From: Rugamonas aquatica
GTDB taxonomy: Bacteria; Pseudomonadota; Gammaproteobacteria; Burkholderiales; Burkholderiaceae_D
Length of the DNA: 64,000 nucleotides
Assembly: GCF_009380215.1 (NCBI RefSeq)
Contig: NZ_WHUG01000003.1
Location: 186,001-250,000, forward strand
Direction: 5' to 3'
Shown here: piece after piece, positions 48,151 through 57,264 of the stretch
Layout of the letters: each line of letters opens with the position of its first letter
Position numbering within the stretch: the first letter of the stretch is position 1
Notes under the pieces: model-generated
What the model was told of the DNA's origin: nothing
The model's input: the letters and a program-made list of their open reading frames with translations, nothing else
Databases searched by the model: none
Program-made: the position numbers and the translations under genes

Positions 48151-49032
48151 ATGCGCGTATTCGTTACCGGAGCGACGGGATTCGTCGGCTCCGCTGTCGT
48201 AGCAGAACTGATCGCTGCGGGCCACCAGGTCACCGGACTGGCCCGCAGCGATGCCTCCGCCCAAGCCTTGGCCGCCGCCGGCGCGCAGGCACACCGGGGC
48301 GACCTGGAAGATGTCGACGGCCTGCGCCAGGCTGCCGCCCAATCGGACGGCGTCATCCACACCGGCTTCAACCACGACTTCTCGAAATTCCAGGCCAGCT
48401 GCGAAATGGACCGCCGCGTCATCGACGCGCTCGGCTCGGCGCTGGAAGGCAGCGCGCGGCCGCTGGTCGTGACGTCGGCCATGGGCGTGCTGCCGCGTGG
48501 CGTGGTCTCGACCGAACAGTCGACGCCCATCGGCCATCCGCGCGCCGCGTCGGAGCAGGCGGTCGATGCCTTGCGGGCCAGGGCGGTGCAAGCCTCGGTG
48601 CTGCGCCTGCCGCCGTCGGTGCACGGCGCGGGCGACCATGGCTTCGTGCCCATCCTGATCGAGACGGCGCGCCGGACCGGCGTCTCCGCCATGGTCGACG
48701 GTGGCCTGAACCGCTGGCCCGCCGTGCACCGGCTGGACGCGGCCCGTCTCTACCGCCTGGCGCTGGAACAGGGTGAAGCCGGCCGCCGCTACCACGCCGC
48801 CGCCGAGGAGGGCGTGGCCTTCCGCGACATCGCCGGTCTCATCGGCGACAAGCTGGGCCTGCCCGTCGTCAGCCTGAACGCGGAGGAAGCGGCGGCCCAC
48901 TTCGGCTGGTTCGCCAACTTCGCCGCGATGGATATTCCGTCGTCCAGCGCATGGACGCGGGCAACGCTGGGATGGCTGCCGACGCAGGCGGAGCTGCTGT
49001 CCGACCTGCGGCAGGCGAACTATTTCGCGTAA
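48151..49032 (+). CDS. NAD(P)-dependent epimerase/reductase (extended SDR)
   Basis: 293 residues from the ATG at 48151 (AAGGA upstream). Rossmann motif [20 protein letters not shown] with T-G-A-T-G-F-V-G, followed by [13 protein letters not shown] and an SDR core; the classical Tyr-x3-Lys is not obvious (the region reads [17 protein letters not shown]), which is common in this atypical subgroup. C-terminal [16 protein letters not shown] matches SDRs that are often neighbours of AraC regulators. The substrate is unknown. Confidence 0.85.
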   Translation: MRVFVTGATGFVGSAVVAELIAAGHQVTGLARSDASAQALAAAGAQAHRGDLEDVDGLRQAAAQSDGVIHTGFNHDFSKFQASCEMDRRVIDALGSALEGSARPLVVTSAMGVLPRGVVSTEQSTPIGHPRAASEQAVDALRARAVQASVLRLPPSVHGAGDHGFVPILIETARRTGVSAMVDGGLNRWPAVHRLDAARLYRLALEQGEAGRRYHAAAEEGVAFRDIAGLIGDKLGLPVVSLNAEEAAAHFGWFANFAAMDIPSSSAWTRATLGWLPTQAELLSDLRQANYFA

Positions 49033-49169
49033 TCGAACCGGCTCGGCCAGGGCCGGCCGCGACGGCTTTTCTGCATTCTATTCCCGCCAAACTGCAGTGC
49101 GTCGTCGCGGCATAATTCATCTGGTTTAATCGTTTTACCATGGCGCCTCCGAACAATTGGAGACACCCG

Positions 49170-52100
49170 ATGAAATTGCGTACCACCCTGGCCCTGGCCT
49201 TATGCATGTCGACCGCACAGGCCGGCGACGTGCTCAAGCGCTTCCCCCATGCATCCGCCGAGCGCATCGTATTCGTCGCCAAAGGCAAGCTGTGGCAGGT
49301 TGCGCGCAGCGGCGGCGTGGCGAGCCAGCTGGCGCCGCAGGCCACCCGGCCGGTGATGCCGCGCTATTCGCCGGACAGCCAGTGGATCGCCTTCAGCGCC
49401 CAGCGCGACGGCCACCAGGACGTGTACGTGATGCCGGCCGCCGGCGGCGAGCCGCGCCGCCTGACCTTCAATCCCAACTACGCCCAGCAGAAAGACGACA
49501 TGGTCGTGACCTGGACGCCGGACTCGCGCCACATCGTGTTCGGCTCGCGCATGCAAGCCTGGAACCAGAAGGGCTACCGCATGTTCCTGGTGCCGCGTGA
49601 AGGCGGCCTGCCGCAGCCGCTGCCGATGGAGCACGCCGGCCTGATGAGCTACGCCGCGGACGCGCGCCACATCGCCTACACCCAGGTGCTGAACGACTTC
49701 GACGCCCGCAAGCGCTACGACGGCGGCCTGGCGCAGGATATCTACACCTACGACCTCGACACCCACGCCAGCCAGAAGATCACGCACTGGAAGGGCAACG
49801 ACACCGCGCCGATGTGGTACGGCCGCAGCATCTACTACCTGTCCGACAGCGACAGCAAGCGCCGCATGAACCTGTGGGCCTACGACCAGGACAGCGGCAA
49901 GTCGCGCCAGCTGACCTTCTTCACGGATTTCGATATCGACTTCCCCGCGCTCGGCGGTAATCAGATCACCTTCCAGCAGGGCGGCAAGCTGTACGCGCTC
50001 GACCTGCCGACGGAGCGGCTGCGCGAGATCCGCGTGACGCTGCCGGCCGATGCCAGCCCGCAGCTGCAGGAAGTCGACGCCTCGCGCTTTATCCGCGAGG
50101 GCGACGCCGCCTTCGCCCTGGCTCCCGACGGCGGCGCGGCCGTGTTTTCCGCGCGCGGCGATCTGTTCGCGGTCGCCACCGGCGTGAACGCCGTGACGAG
50201 GCTGACCGCCACCAGCGGCGCCGATGAAGAACGTCCGGCGTTTTCGCCCGACGGCAAGCTGCTGGCCTACATCACCGACATCAACGGCGAACAGCAGGTC
50301 GCCGTGCGTCCCGCGCAAGGCGGCGCGGAACGGCTGCTGACGCATTCCACGCGCGGCGCCTACTACACGCCGGTCTGGTCGCCAGATGGCAAGACGCTGG
50401 CCGTCACCGACAGCGACAAGCGCCTGTGGCTGCTCACCGTCGCCGACGGCACACTGCGCGACGTCGCGCACGACCTGCATCGCGTGATCGACGACGCCGC
50501 GTTTTCACCCGACGGCCGCTGGCTGGCCTACAGCACGCAGGCCGAGAATCAGCAGCGCGCCATCCACCTGTACGACATCGCGGCGGGTCAGGACCGCGTG
50601 GTCAGCTCGCCGATGAACAGCGACTGGAAGCCGGCCTTCTCGGACGATGGCCAGTACCTGTACTTCCTGTCGTCGCGCCATGAGCTGCCGGTATCGTCCA
50701 GCAGCGAGGAGGCGTTTGCGACCGTGAATCCGAACGGCATCTACGTCACCACCTTGCAGCAGCAAGCGCCGTCCGCCGTACGCGCGCTGCGCGCTTCCGC
50801 GCCGGCCGGCAATGGCAAGGCCGCGAACGGACAAATCGATTTCGAAGGACTGATGCGCCGCGCCGTACCCGTGCCTGTCGGGCCGGGCAACTATTCGGGG
50901 CTGGCGGTAAAGCAGGGTAACGTTGTCTACCTCAGCCAGCCGATGCCGCTGGTGGCCGGCGAGCTGCCGGGCCAGCAGAACGCGCTGCACCTGTACGACA
51001 TGCAGCGCGGCGAAGACCGCGTGCTGCAGCAGGATGTGGAGCAGTTCCAGCTGTCCGGCGACGGCCGCCGGGTCTTGATCAAACAGGGCGACCAGTGGAA
51101 GACCATCGCCACGGCGGCCGGCGCCGCCGACAGCCAGCCACTGTCGTTCAAGGGCATGACGGCCACCATCAACCTCAAGGAGGAGTGGGCCGCGCTGTAC
51201 AACAAGGTCTGGCGCCTCGACCGCGATTTCTATCTGAGTCCCACCATGAACGGCATCGACTGGCCGGCCGTGCGCAAGGCCTACGCGCGCCTGCTGCCCC
51301 TGCTCGGCTCGCGGGACGACCTGAACTACCTGATCGGACAACTGCAGGGTGAACTGGCGACCTCGCACATGGTCTACGGCAGCGGCGATTTCGGCCCGCC
51401 GCCGAACCGGCCAGCGACGCCGCGCCTGGGCGCGGACTATGCGCTGGACGCGGCCAGCGGCCGCTATCGCCTGGCACGCATCTACCCCGGCGACAACTCC
51501 CGTCCATCGTTGCGCAGTCCTTTGGCCGAGCCCGGCCTCGGCGTGCGGGAAGGCGACTATCTGCTGGCGATCAACGGCAAGCCGCTGGCCGCGCCGCACA
51601 CGCCCGACGAACTGCTGGAAGGCCTGAACGGCAAGCTGGACTTGCTGGTCGCCGACAAGCCCGACGGCACGCCGCGCCAGATCACGGTTGATCCGGTCAG
51701 GAGCGAGATGGCGCTGCGCGAGGAATACATGATCGAGCAAAACCGCCGCAAGGTGGAGCAGTTGTCCGGCGGGCGCATCGCCTACGTCTTCGTGCGCGAC
51801 TTCCATCAGACCGGCGCGGAGCAGTTCGTGCGCCAGTTCTATCCGCAGATGGACAAGCAGGGGCTGATTTTCGATGTGCGCTGGAACCTGGGCGGCTTCA
51901 CCAGCCAGCAGATCCTGGCGCGCTTGCGGCGCAACGTGGCGGGCCTGTACGTGAACCGCGCCGGCGGCCGCGAGACGCTGCCGGCGCAGCAGATCATCGG
52001 CCCCAAGGTGGCGCTGACCAACCAGTTCACCGGTTCCGACGGCGACCAGTTCGCCTACTACTTCCGCGATTACGGGCTCGGCAAGGTCGTCGGCCAGCGC

Positions 52101-52406
52101 AGCTGGGGCGGCGTGCGCGGCGTGACCGGCGCGATGGAGTTGGCCGACGGCGGCTATCTGGCCATTCCCAAGGATGCGCTGTACAGCCCGGACAGCCGCT
52201 GGCTGATCGAGAATCACGGCACCGATCCCGACGTGGAAGTCAACGACGTGCCGGGCGAGACGCTAGAGGGCAAAGATGCCCAGCTGGAAGCGGCGATCCG
52301 CATGATGGTGGATGCGCTGGACCGTCAGCCGGCGGTGCTGCCGCCGGCGCCACCCGCCTTGCCGTCGTATCCCAAGGATGGCGATGTGCCGGGGCCCAGC
52401 CTCTAA
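49170..52406 (+). CDS. Exported tricorn-like S41 protease
   Basis: 1078 residues from the ATG at 49170 (GGAGA upstream). Signal peptide MKLRTTLALALCMSTAQA, then two beta-propellers built from WD40-like/TolB repeats (for example YSPDSQWIAFSAQRDGHQDV, FSPDGRWLAYSTQAENQQRA), a PDZ-like module (about 775-840) and a C-terminal S41 serine protease. Catalytic residues appear in ELATSHMVYGSGDF (His about 732) and FTGSDGDQFAYYF (Ser about 955), with DVRWNLGGF as the oxyanion-side motif. It is probably a periplasmic peptide degrader. The signal peptide separates it from the cytosolic archaeal tricorn. Confidence 0.92.
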   Translation: MKLRTTLALALCMSTAQAGDVLKRFPHASAERIVFVAKGKLWQVARSGGVASQLAPQATRPVMPRYSPDSQWIAFSAQRDGHQDVYVMPAAGGEPRRLTFNPNYAQQKDDMVVTWTPDSRHIVFGSRMQAWNQKGYRMFLVPREGGLPQPLPMEHAGLMSYAADARHIAYTQVLNDFDARKRYDGGLAQDIYTYDLDTHASQKITHWKGNDTAPMWYGRSIYYLSDSDSKRRMNLWAYDQDSGKSRQLTFFTDFDIDFPALGGNQITFQQGGKLYALDLPTERLREIRVTLPADASPQLQEVDASRFIREGDAAFALAPDGGAAVFSARGDLFAVATGVNAVTRLTATSGADEERPAFSPDGKLLAYITDINGEQQVAVRPAQGGAERLLTHSTRGAYYTPVWSPDGKTLAVTDSDKRLWLLTVADGTLRDVAHDLHRVIDDAAFSPDGRWLAYSTQAENQQRAIHLYDIAAGQDRVVSSPMNSDWKPAFSDDGQYLYFLSSRHELPVSSSSEEAFATVNPNGIYVTTLQQQAPSAVRALRASAPAGNGKAANGQIDFEGLMRRAVPVPVGPGNYSGLAVKQGNVVYLSQPMPLVAGELPGQQNALHLYDMQRGEDRVLQQDVEQFQLSGDGRRVLIKQGDQWKTIATAAGAADSQPLSFKGMTATINLKEEWAALYNKVWRLDRDFYLSPTMNGIDWPAVRKAYARLLPLLGSRDDLNYLIGQLQGELATSHMVYGSGDFGPPPNRPATPRLGADYALDAASGRYRLARIYPGDNSRPSLRSPLAEPGLGVREGDYLLAINGKPLAAPHTPDELLEGLNGKLDLLVADKPDGTPRQITVDPVRSEMALREEYMIEQNRRKVEQLSGGRIAYVFVRDFHQTGAEQFVRQFYPQMDKQGLIFDVRWNLGGFTSQQILARLRRNVAGLYVNRAGGRETLPAQQIIGPKVALTNQFTGSDGDQFAYYFRDYGLGKVVGQRSWGGVRGVTGAMELADGGYLAIPKDALYSPDSRWLIENHGTDPDVEVNDVPGETLEGKDAQLEAAIRMMVDALDRQPAVLPPAPPALPSYPKDGDVPGPSL

Positions 52407-52409
52407 GCT

Positions 52410-53336
52410 CTAGCCGAGGCTTGCGGCCTGCCGCTCCAGGCTGTACTGGCGCGGCGAGCCGCCCATGACGCGCTTGAATGCCGCGCCGAAAGCGCTCTCC
52501 GATTCGTAGCCGAGCGACAGCGCGACGCGCGCAATCGGCGCGCTGGAATTGGCGAGCCGGTCCGCGGCCAGCAGCATGCGCCAGCGGGTCAGGTATTCCA
52601 TCGGCGGCGTGCCGACCTTCTGCTTGAACTTCTGCGCGAAGATGGAGCGTGACATGCCGGCCACGCCGGCGAGTCCGGCCAGCGTCCAGCGCTGCGCGGG
52701 GTCTTGGTGAATGGCGTTGATGGCCGCGCCGATCTGCTTGTCGGCCAGCGCGCCCAGCCAGCCGGCCTGCTCGCCGTGCTCGTCGGACAGGTAGAGGCGC
52801 AGGGCCTGCACCAGCATCATGTGGGCCAGCTGCTGCACCACCAGATCGTTGCCCGGCTGCCGTTCGCGCAGCTCCTGCGCCATGCGCTCGACCGCCCAGC
52901 GCAGCGCGGCGCGGTCGCTTTCCTTCCACAGGTGGACGACCGGCGGCAGCATGGCCAGCAGGATGCCCACATGATCGCCATTGACGGCGAAGCGGCTGCC
53001 GCCCAGGAAAAAACCGCCGCCGCCGTTGTACGTGACGACGCCGCCTTCCTGCGCCGACGAGAACACGGCCACGGATTCAACGGCCGGCAGCGACAGGTCG
53101 CTGGCCAGCCGGAAGGTGCGTCCGCTGCCCAGCACGAAGCAATCGCCGGCCGTCAGATGCATGGGCTCCGGCACGCCATCCACCGCCAGCCAGCACTGGC
53201 CGGACACCACCGTGCAGCACTTGATGAAGTTCTGCTGCTGCGAAAAACGGACGGACCAGTCGCCGCCCGCATCGAAGCCGGCGGAAACATAGCTGCGCGG
53301 TTTCAGCAATGACAGTACATCCGAGAGTGGGTCCAT
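52410..53336 (-). CDS. AraC-family regulator with N-terminal cupin
   Basis: 308 residues. N-terminal cupin_6-type ligand domain (WLAVDGVPEPMHLTAGDCFV, LGSGRTFRLASD), then two helix-turn-helix units: AGLAGVAGMSRSIFAQKFKQ and ARVALSLGYESESAFGAAFK with the AraC end RVMGGSPRQY. Regulators of this group commonly sit next to oxidoreductase genes; the SDR-type gene at 48151 is a possible but distant target. It is convergent with the tricorn-like gene (3 bases apart) and divergent from the ParD-like gene. Confidence 0.93.
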   Translation of the reverse strand: MDPLSDVLSLLKPRSYVSAGFDAGGDWSVRFSQQQNFIKCCTVVSGQCWLAVDGVPEPMHLTAGDCFVLGSGRTFRLASDLSLPAVESVAVFSSAQEGGVVTYNGGGGFFLGGSRFAVNGDHVGILLAMLPPVVHLWKESDRAALRWAVERMAQELRERQPGNDLVVQQLAHMMLVQALRLYLSDEHGEQAGWLGALADKQIGAAINAIHQDPAQRWTLAGLAGVAGMSRSIFAQKFKQKVGTPPMEYLTRWRMLLAADRLANSSAPIARVALSLGYESESAFGAAFKRVMGGSPRQYSLERQAASLG

Positions 53337-53386
53337 GGCGTTACTTTAATACATCTTGCCGCTTGCGCGGCTCTGCAACACGAATA

Positions 53387-53411
53387 TATAATCCATATAC
53401 GTTTCGTATAT
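53387..53411 (+). promoter_or_regulatory. Promoter with palindromic operator before the ParD-like gene
   Basis: TATAAT (53387-53392) has a poor upstream TTGCGC at 18 bases. Immediately after it is a perfect palindrome ATATACG-TTT-CGTATAT (53395-53411), covering the expected transcription start, 10 bases before the start codon. Ribbon-helix-helix antitoxins repress their own promoters from such sites, so autoregulation is likely. Confidence 0.6.
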
Positions 53412-53421
53412 AGGATAAATC

Positions 53422-53634
53422 ATGGGCATAGTGAACATCGACGACGATCTGCACGACCAGATCCGCAAGGCCAGCACCGTAGGCTGCCGCTCCATCAACT
53501 CCCAGGCGGCCTTCTGGGTCAAGATGGGCATGCTGAGCGAAATGCATCCCACGCTGACGTTCAACGAGATCGTGGCGCGGGAGATGCGGGCCGCCGGGGT
53601 CGAGATACCGCCCTTGCGGGTGGCGGCCGCATGA
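53422..53634 (+). CDS. ParD-like ribbon-helix-helix protein
   Basis: 70 residues beginning MGIVNIDDDLHDQIRKASTV, a ribbon-helix-helix N-terminus like ParD antitoxins, with SINSQAAFWVKMGMLSEMHP and ending MRAAGVEIPPLRVAAA. It matches the ParD_like family, whose genes occur beside methionine aminopeptidase genes in other proteobacteria. Its stop overlaps the start of map (ATGA at 53631). A palindrome covers its promoter. No ParE-type toxin is nearby. Confidence 0.85.
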   Translation: MGIVNIDDDLHDQIRKASTVGCRSINSQAAFWVKMGMLSEMHPTLTFNEIVAREMRAAGVEIPPLRVAAA

Positions 53635-54398
53635 CCAAGCGGCCGGAAGAAATCGCCCTGATGGCGGAATCGGGCAAGCTGCTGGCGAGCGTCTTCGGCC
53701 AGCTGGACAAGCTGAACCTGATCGGCATATCGACCATGGAAGTCAACGACATGGTCGACCGCTACATCGTGAACGAACTCAAGGCGCGTCCGGCCAGCAA
53801 GGGCCAGTACGGCTACGCCTATGCGCTGAATTCCTCGCGCAACCACGTGGTGTGCCACGGCGTTCCATCGGCCGGCGACATCCTGCGGGACGGGGATATC
53901 GTGAACTTCGACATCACGCTGGAAAAGAACGGCTTCATCGCCGACTCCAGCAAGACCTACTTCGTCGGCGCCGTCTCGGCATCGGCCAAGCGACTGGTGC
54001 AAACGACCTACGAAGCCATGTGGCACGGCATCCGCGCCGTGCGTCCGGGCGCCAGGCTGGGCGACGTGGGCCACGCGATCGAGCGCCATGCGCGGCGTTC
54101 CGGCTACACGGTGGTCAAGGAATATTGCGGCCACGGCATAGGCCGCGAAATGCACGAACCGCCGCAGGTTCTGCATTGGGGCAAGCCGAAGACCGGGCTG
54201 GTGCTACAGGAAGGGATGGTGTTCACCATCGAGCCCATGCTCAACCAGGGCCGCCGCACCGTGCACACCGAAGACGACGGCTGGACCGTCGTCACCACGG
54301 ATGGAAAATTGTCCGCGCAGTTCGAGCACACGGTGGCGGTGACGCGGCACGGCGTGCAGGTGCTGACGCTGCGACCCGAGGAACGGCCGCTGAACTGA
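53631..54398 (+). CDS. map: Type I methionine aminopeptidase
   Basis: 255 residues. It removes N-terminal methionine from new proteins. Substrate and metal residues are in place: HVVCHGVPS (His about 79), DIVNFDITLE (Asp), FIADSSKTYF (Asp), CGHGIGREMHEPP (His), MVFTIEPML (Glu) and SAQFEHTVAV (Glu). The genome's housekeeping copy is usually beside rpsB; this one is translationally coupled to a ParD-like gene instead, so it is probably a second paralogue with a special role. Confidence 0.93.
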   Translation: MTKRPEEIALMAESGKLLASVFGQLDKLNLIGISTMEVNDMVDRYIVNELKARPASKGQYGYAYALNSSRNHVVCHGVPSAGDILRDGDIVNFDITLEKNGFIADSSKTYFVGAVSASAKRLVQTTYEAMWHGIRAVRPGARLGDVGHAIERHARRSGYTVVKEYCGHGIGREMHEPPQVLHWGKPKTGLVLQEGMVFTIEPMLNQGRRTVHTEDDGWTVVTTDGKLSAQFEHTVAVTRHGVQVLTLRPEERPLN

Positions 54399-54399
54399 A

Positions 54400-55119
54400 T
54401 CACACCGGCTGATGCAGGCGCAGTTGCAGCGCCTCGCCTATCATCACCAGCACCGGCCCGTCCGTCGCATCCAATCCCTCGCCCAGGCCCGCCAGCGTCA
54501 GGCGCCGGATGCGCTGGTCGGCGCGACTGCAATTTTCCACCACCACCACCGGCAGATCCGGCCGGCGTCCCTCGGCCAGCAGACGGGTGGCGGTGCCGAC
54601 GGCTTCACGTCCGCCCATGTATTGAACCAGCGTATCCGTCGCCGGCAGCGCTGGGTGGTCCGGCTCGCCGGGCGCGGTGCTGGAGGTGAAGAAGGCCACG
54701 CTGCGGGCCACGCCGCGCCGGGTCAGCGGCTGCTTGGTGGCGGCGGCGGCGGCCAGCGCGGTGGTGATGCCGGGTACGACTTCGACCTCGATGCCCTCGG
54801 CTTCCAGCGCGCGCAACTCCTCGTCGGCACGGCCGAACAGCATCGGATCGCCGCCCTTGAGCCGCACCACCATTTGATAGCGCTGCGCGCATTCGACCAG
54901 CTGCTGGTTGATCGCCGTCTGCGCGGTCGAGCGCTGGCCCGAGCGCTTGCCGACCGAAATCAGCTCGGCCTGCGCGCACAACGCCAGCATCTCCGGCGTC
55001 ACCAGCGCGTCGTACAAAACGACCTCGGCCTGCGCCAGCAGACGCGCGCCGCGCACGGTGATCAGATCGGCCGCGCCCGGTCCCGCTCCGATCAAATAGA
55101 CTTTTCCCAGCGCTGCCAT
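54400..55119 (-). CDS. cobA: Uroporphyrinogen-III C-methyltransferase
   Basis: 239 residues, single-domain SUMT. It methylates uroporphyrinogen III twice to precorrin-2, the entry to cobalamin and sirohaem. Motifs: KVYLIGAGPGAADLITVRGA, VLYDALV, VRLKGGDPMLFGRADEEL, EVVPGITTALAAAAATKQPL and TRRGVARSVAF. AAAGGAT lies before the ATG. It diverges from the riboswitch-led cbi/cob operon, so the riboswitch does not control it. Confidence 0.95.
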   Translation of the reverse strand: MAALGKVYLIGAGPGAADLITVRGARLLAQAEVVLYDALVTPEMLALCAQAELISVGKRSGQRSTAQTAINQQLVECAQRYQMVVRLKGGDPMLFGRADEELRALEAEGIEVEVVPGITTALAAAAATKQPLTRRGVARSVAFFTSSTAPGEPDHPALPATDTLVQYMGGREAVGTATRLLAEGRRPDLPVVVVENCSRADQRIRRLTLAGLGEGLDATDGPVLVMIGEALQLRLHQPV

Positions 55120-55182
55120 TGCTATCCTTTGAGTGATGTTCCAGGGCGAATGATACCGGCTACGGCACGGTTTGGGTTTCGC

Positions 55183-55211
55183 TTGGCACGCTATGGGGCC
55201 TAGTGTAAGAT
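55183..55211 (+). promoter_or_regulatory. Sigma-70 promoter of the cobalamin operon
   Basis: TTGGCA, 17-base spacer, TAAGAT. The predicted start of transcription, near 55218, coincides with the first bases of the cobalamin riboswitch. Confidence 0.6.
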
Positions 55212-55212
55212 G

Positions 55213-55382
55213 CGACGCTTGGGTGCGCCGAATCCCTGCGGGGATAGGCGTTAAACGGGAAACCGGTTCAATTCCGGTGCAGCCCCCGCTGCTGTAAGCC
55301 AGACGACTCCGTCATCACGTCACTGCCGTAACACGCGGGAAGACACGGAGAAGGATGAAGGCGAGCCAGAATACCGGCCCAA
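55213..55382 (+). ncRNA. Cobalamin (B12) riboswitch
   Basis: Conserved elements in order: an outer stem start at CGACGCTTGGGTGCGCC, the GGGAAACCGGTTCAATTCC-GGTGCAGCCCC core, the CGCTGCTGTAAGCC segment, the CACTGCCGTAACACGCGGGAAG region and the B12 box GAGCCAGAATACCGGCCC at 55363-55380. It represses the cbiM operon when adenosyl- or other cobalamin is plentiful. It ends about 130 bases before cbiM, leaving room for an expression platform that I did not resolve into a terminator. Confidence 0.93.
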
Positions 55383-55512
55383 AAAGTCCAGCACCATTCT
55401 CCGGGGTAAGGGGAAGCCGCTGTCGACCGGCTTTCCGTCCCCGCTGCTGTCGACCGTCCTCTCCTGCCCCTGTCCTTGGTGTCCATATCGCCCATTCGAC
55501 GGGAGGTTTCGA

Positions 55513-56196
55513 ATGCACATCATGGAAGGCTTTTTGCCGCCAGCGCACGCGCTCGGCTGGGCAGCCGTTTCCTTACCTTTTCTGGCCTGGGGCTTGCGCG
55601 CCATCGGCCGCGACCTGCAAGCACATCCCGAGCGGCGCATGCTGCTGGGCGTGGCTGCGGCCTTCGCCTTCCTGCTGTCGGCGCTCAAGCTGCCATCGGT
55701 GACGGGCAGTTGTTCGCACCCCACCGGCGTCGGGCTGGGCGCCGCCTTGTTCGGCCCCGCCGCGATGGTGCCGGTGGGCTTTGTCGTGCTGCTGTTCCAG
55801 GCGCTGCTGATGGCGCACGGCGGCCTGACCACGCTGGGCGCCAACGTGTTCTCGATGGCCATCGTCGGGCCGTTCGTCTCCTACGGCGTGCTGCGCGCCG
55901 TGTCGGCGCTGGGCCTGTCGCGCTCCGTGGCGGTGTTCCTGGCCGCCAGCCTCGGCGACCTGGCGACGTACGTGACCACCTCGGCGCAACTGGCGCTGGC
56001 GTTTCCTGCTGCGGCGGGCGGCTTCGGCGTATCGTTCTTCAAGTTTGCCGGCATCTTCGCACTGACGCAGGTGCCTATCGCCATCAGCGAAGGCTTGCTG
56101 ACGGTGCTGGTGGTGAACGCCATGGTGCGCTTCAACGCCCACGAACTGCGCGCGCTGCCGGTGATGCGCTTGGGCGCGCGGAAGGAAGGCGCATGA
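55513..56196 (+). CDS. cbiM: Cobalt ECF transporter substrate-binding membrane component CbiM
   Basis: 227 residues, N-terminus [20 protein letters not shown]; the His2 and His residues near the N-terminus are the cobalt ligands in this family. Also [20 protein letters not shown] and [20 protein letters not shown]. Several membrane helices. It binds Co(II) for import with CbiN, CbiQ and CbiO. GGGAGG precedes the ATG, and the riboswitch lies upstream. Confidence 0.97.
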   Translation: MHIMEGFLPPAHALGWAAVSLPFLAWGLRAIGRDLQAHPERRMLLGVAAAFAFLLSALKLPSVTGSCSHPTGVGLGAALFGPAAMVPVGFVVLLFQALLMAHGGLTTLGANVFSMAIVGPFVSYGVLRAVSALGLSRSVAVFLAASLGDLATYVTTSAQLALAFPAAAGGFGVSFFKFAGIFALTQVPIAISEGLLTVLVVNAMVRFNAHELRALPVMRLGARKEGA

Positions 56197-56540
56197 AGGC
56201 CCGTACCTGTTTGCTATGGCTGGCGATCATATTGCTGACAGTGCTGCCGCTATGGCTGGTGAGCGCGCCGCCGGCGGCACCCGGCGCTGAAGCACCCGCG
56301 ATCTTTGCCGGCGCCGACGACCGCGCACAGCGGGCCATCGGCGATATCGCGCCCGGCTACCAGCCGTGGTTCGCGCCGGTCTTCTCTCCGGCCAGCCCGG
56401 AAATCGCCTCGCTGCTGTTCGCGCTGCAAGCGGCCATCGGCGCCGGCGTGATCGGCTTCTGGCTTGGCCTGTCCATCGCCCGCGAACGCGCGCGCCGGGA
56501 CGCTGCTGCCGTATCGTCCCAGGATCGCCGTGCTGATTGA
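56193..56540 (+). CDS. cbiN: Cobalt transporter component CbiN
   Basis: 115 residues from the ATG at 56193, overlapping the cbiM stop. Two membrane helices ([19 protein letters not shown] and [20 protein letters not shown]) flank the periplasmic signature [20 protein letters not shown] with [20 protein letters not shown]. It stimulates cobalt uptake by CbiM. Confidence 0.95.
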   Translation: MKARTCLLWLAIILLTVLPLWLVSAPPAAPGAEAPAIFAGADDRAQRAIGDIAPGYQPWFAPVFSPASPEIASLLFALQAAIGAGVIGFWLGLSIARERARRDAAAVSSQDRRAD

Positions 56541-57264
56541 GGCGTCGGCGTACGCGAGCCGCTGGCGCGATGTGGCGCCGTCGGCCAAGGCGTGGTTTGC
56601 GCTGGCCGGCATCGTCGCGGCTTGGCTGGCGCGCAGTCCCGCCGCACTGGGCGCACTGGCGGCGCTGCTGATGCTGGCCGCGTTGTGCGGCGCGCGCGTG
56701 AACCCGCGCGCCTACCTGCAAGTGGCGCTGCCGCCGCTCGGCTTCCTGCTGCTGTCCTGCCTGACCATGCTGGTCGGCCCCGACGCCCATGGCCACTGGG
56801 GCCTGACCACCGCCATGCTGCCGACCATAGAACATACCGCCCTGCGCTCGCTCGCCATGCTGGCCGCGCTGCTCGGCCTCGTGCTGACCACGCCGTTGCC
56901 GGACCTGCTTAACCTGCTGCGGCGCCTGCGCACGCCCGAGCTGCTGCTCGACTTGATGGTGCTGTGCTACCGCATGCTGTTCGTCATGCGCCAGGCCTGG
57001 GACGAAAGCATCACCGCGCAGAGCGCGCGCCTCGGCTATCGCAACTTGCGCCAGGCATGGCGCTCCACCGGCCTGCTGGCGGGCCAGATGGCGGTGCAGG
57101 TGTGGCAACGCGCCGCCGCGCTGCAAATGGCCGCCGACGCCCGCGCCTACCAGGGCACGCTGCGCTTCCTGCCCGCCTTCTATCCGCTGGCGCGGCGCCA
57201 GCAGGCGTGGGCCGCGCTGGCCGGCACGCTGATGCTGGCGATCGCCGTGGGAGATCGTCTGTGA
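56530..57264 (+). CDS. cbiQ: ECF transporter T-component CbiQ
   Basis: 244 residues from the GTG at 56530, which has AGGAT 6 bases ahead and overlaps the cbiN stop. Four to five membrane helices (SAKAWFALAGIVAAWLARSP, PPLGFLLLSCLTMLVGPDAH). The coupling motifs to the ATPase lie in the helical region SITAQSARLGYRNLRQ and AADARAYQGTLRF. It couples CbiO to CbiMN. Confidence 0.95.
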   Translation: MLIEASAYASRWRDVAPSAKAWFALAGIVAAWLARSPAALGALAALLMLAALCGARVNPRAYLQVALPPLGFLLLSCLTMLVGPDAHGHWGLTTAMLPTIEHTALRSLAMLAALLGLVLTTPLPDLLNLLRRLRTPELLLDLMVLCYRMLFVMRQAWDESITAQSARLGYRNLRQAWRSTGLLAGQMAVQVWQRAAALQMAADARAYQGTLRFLPAFYPLARRQQAWAALAGTLMLAIAVGDRL

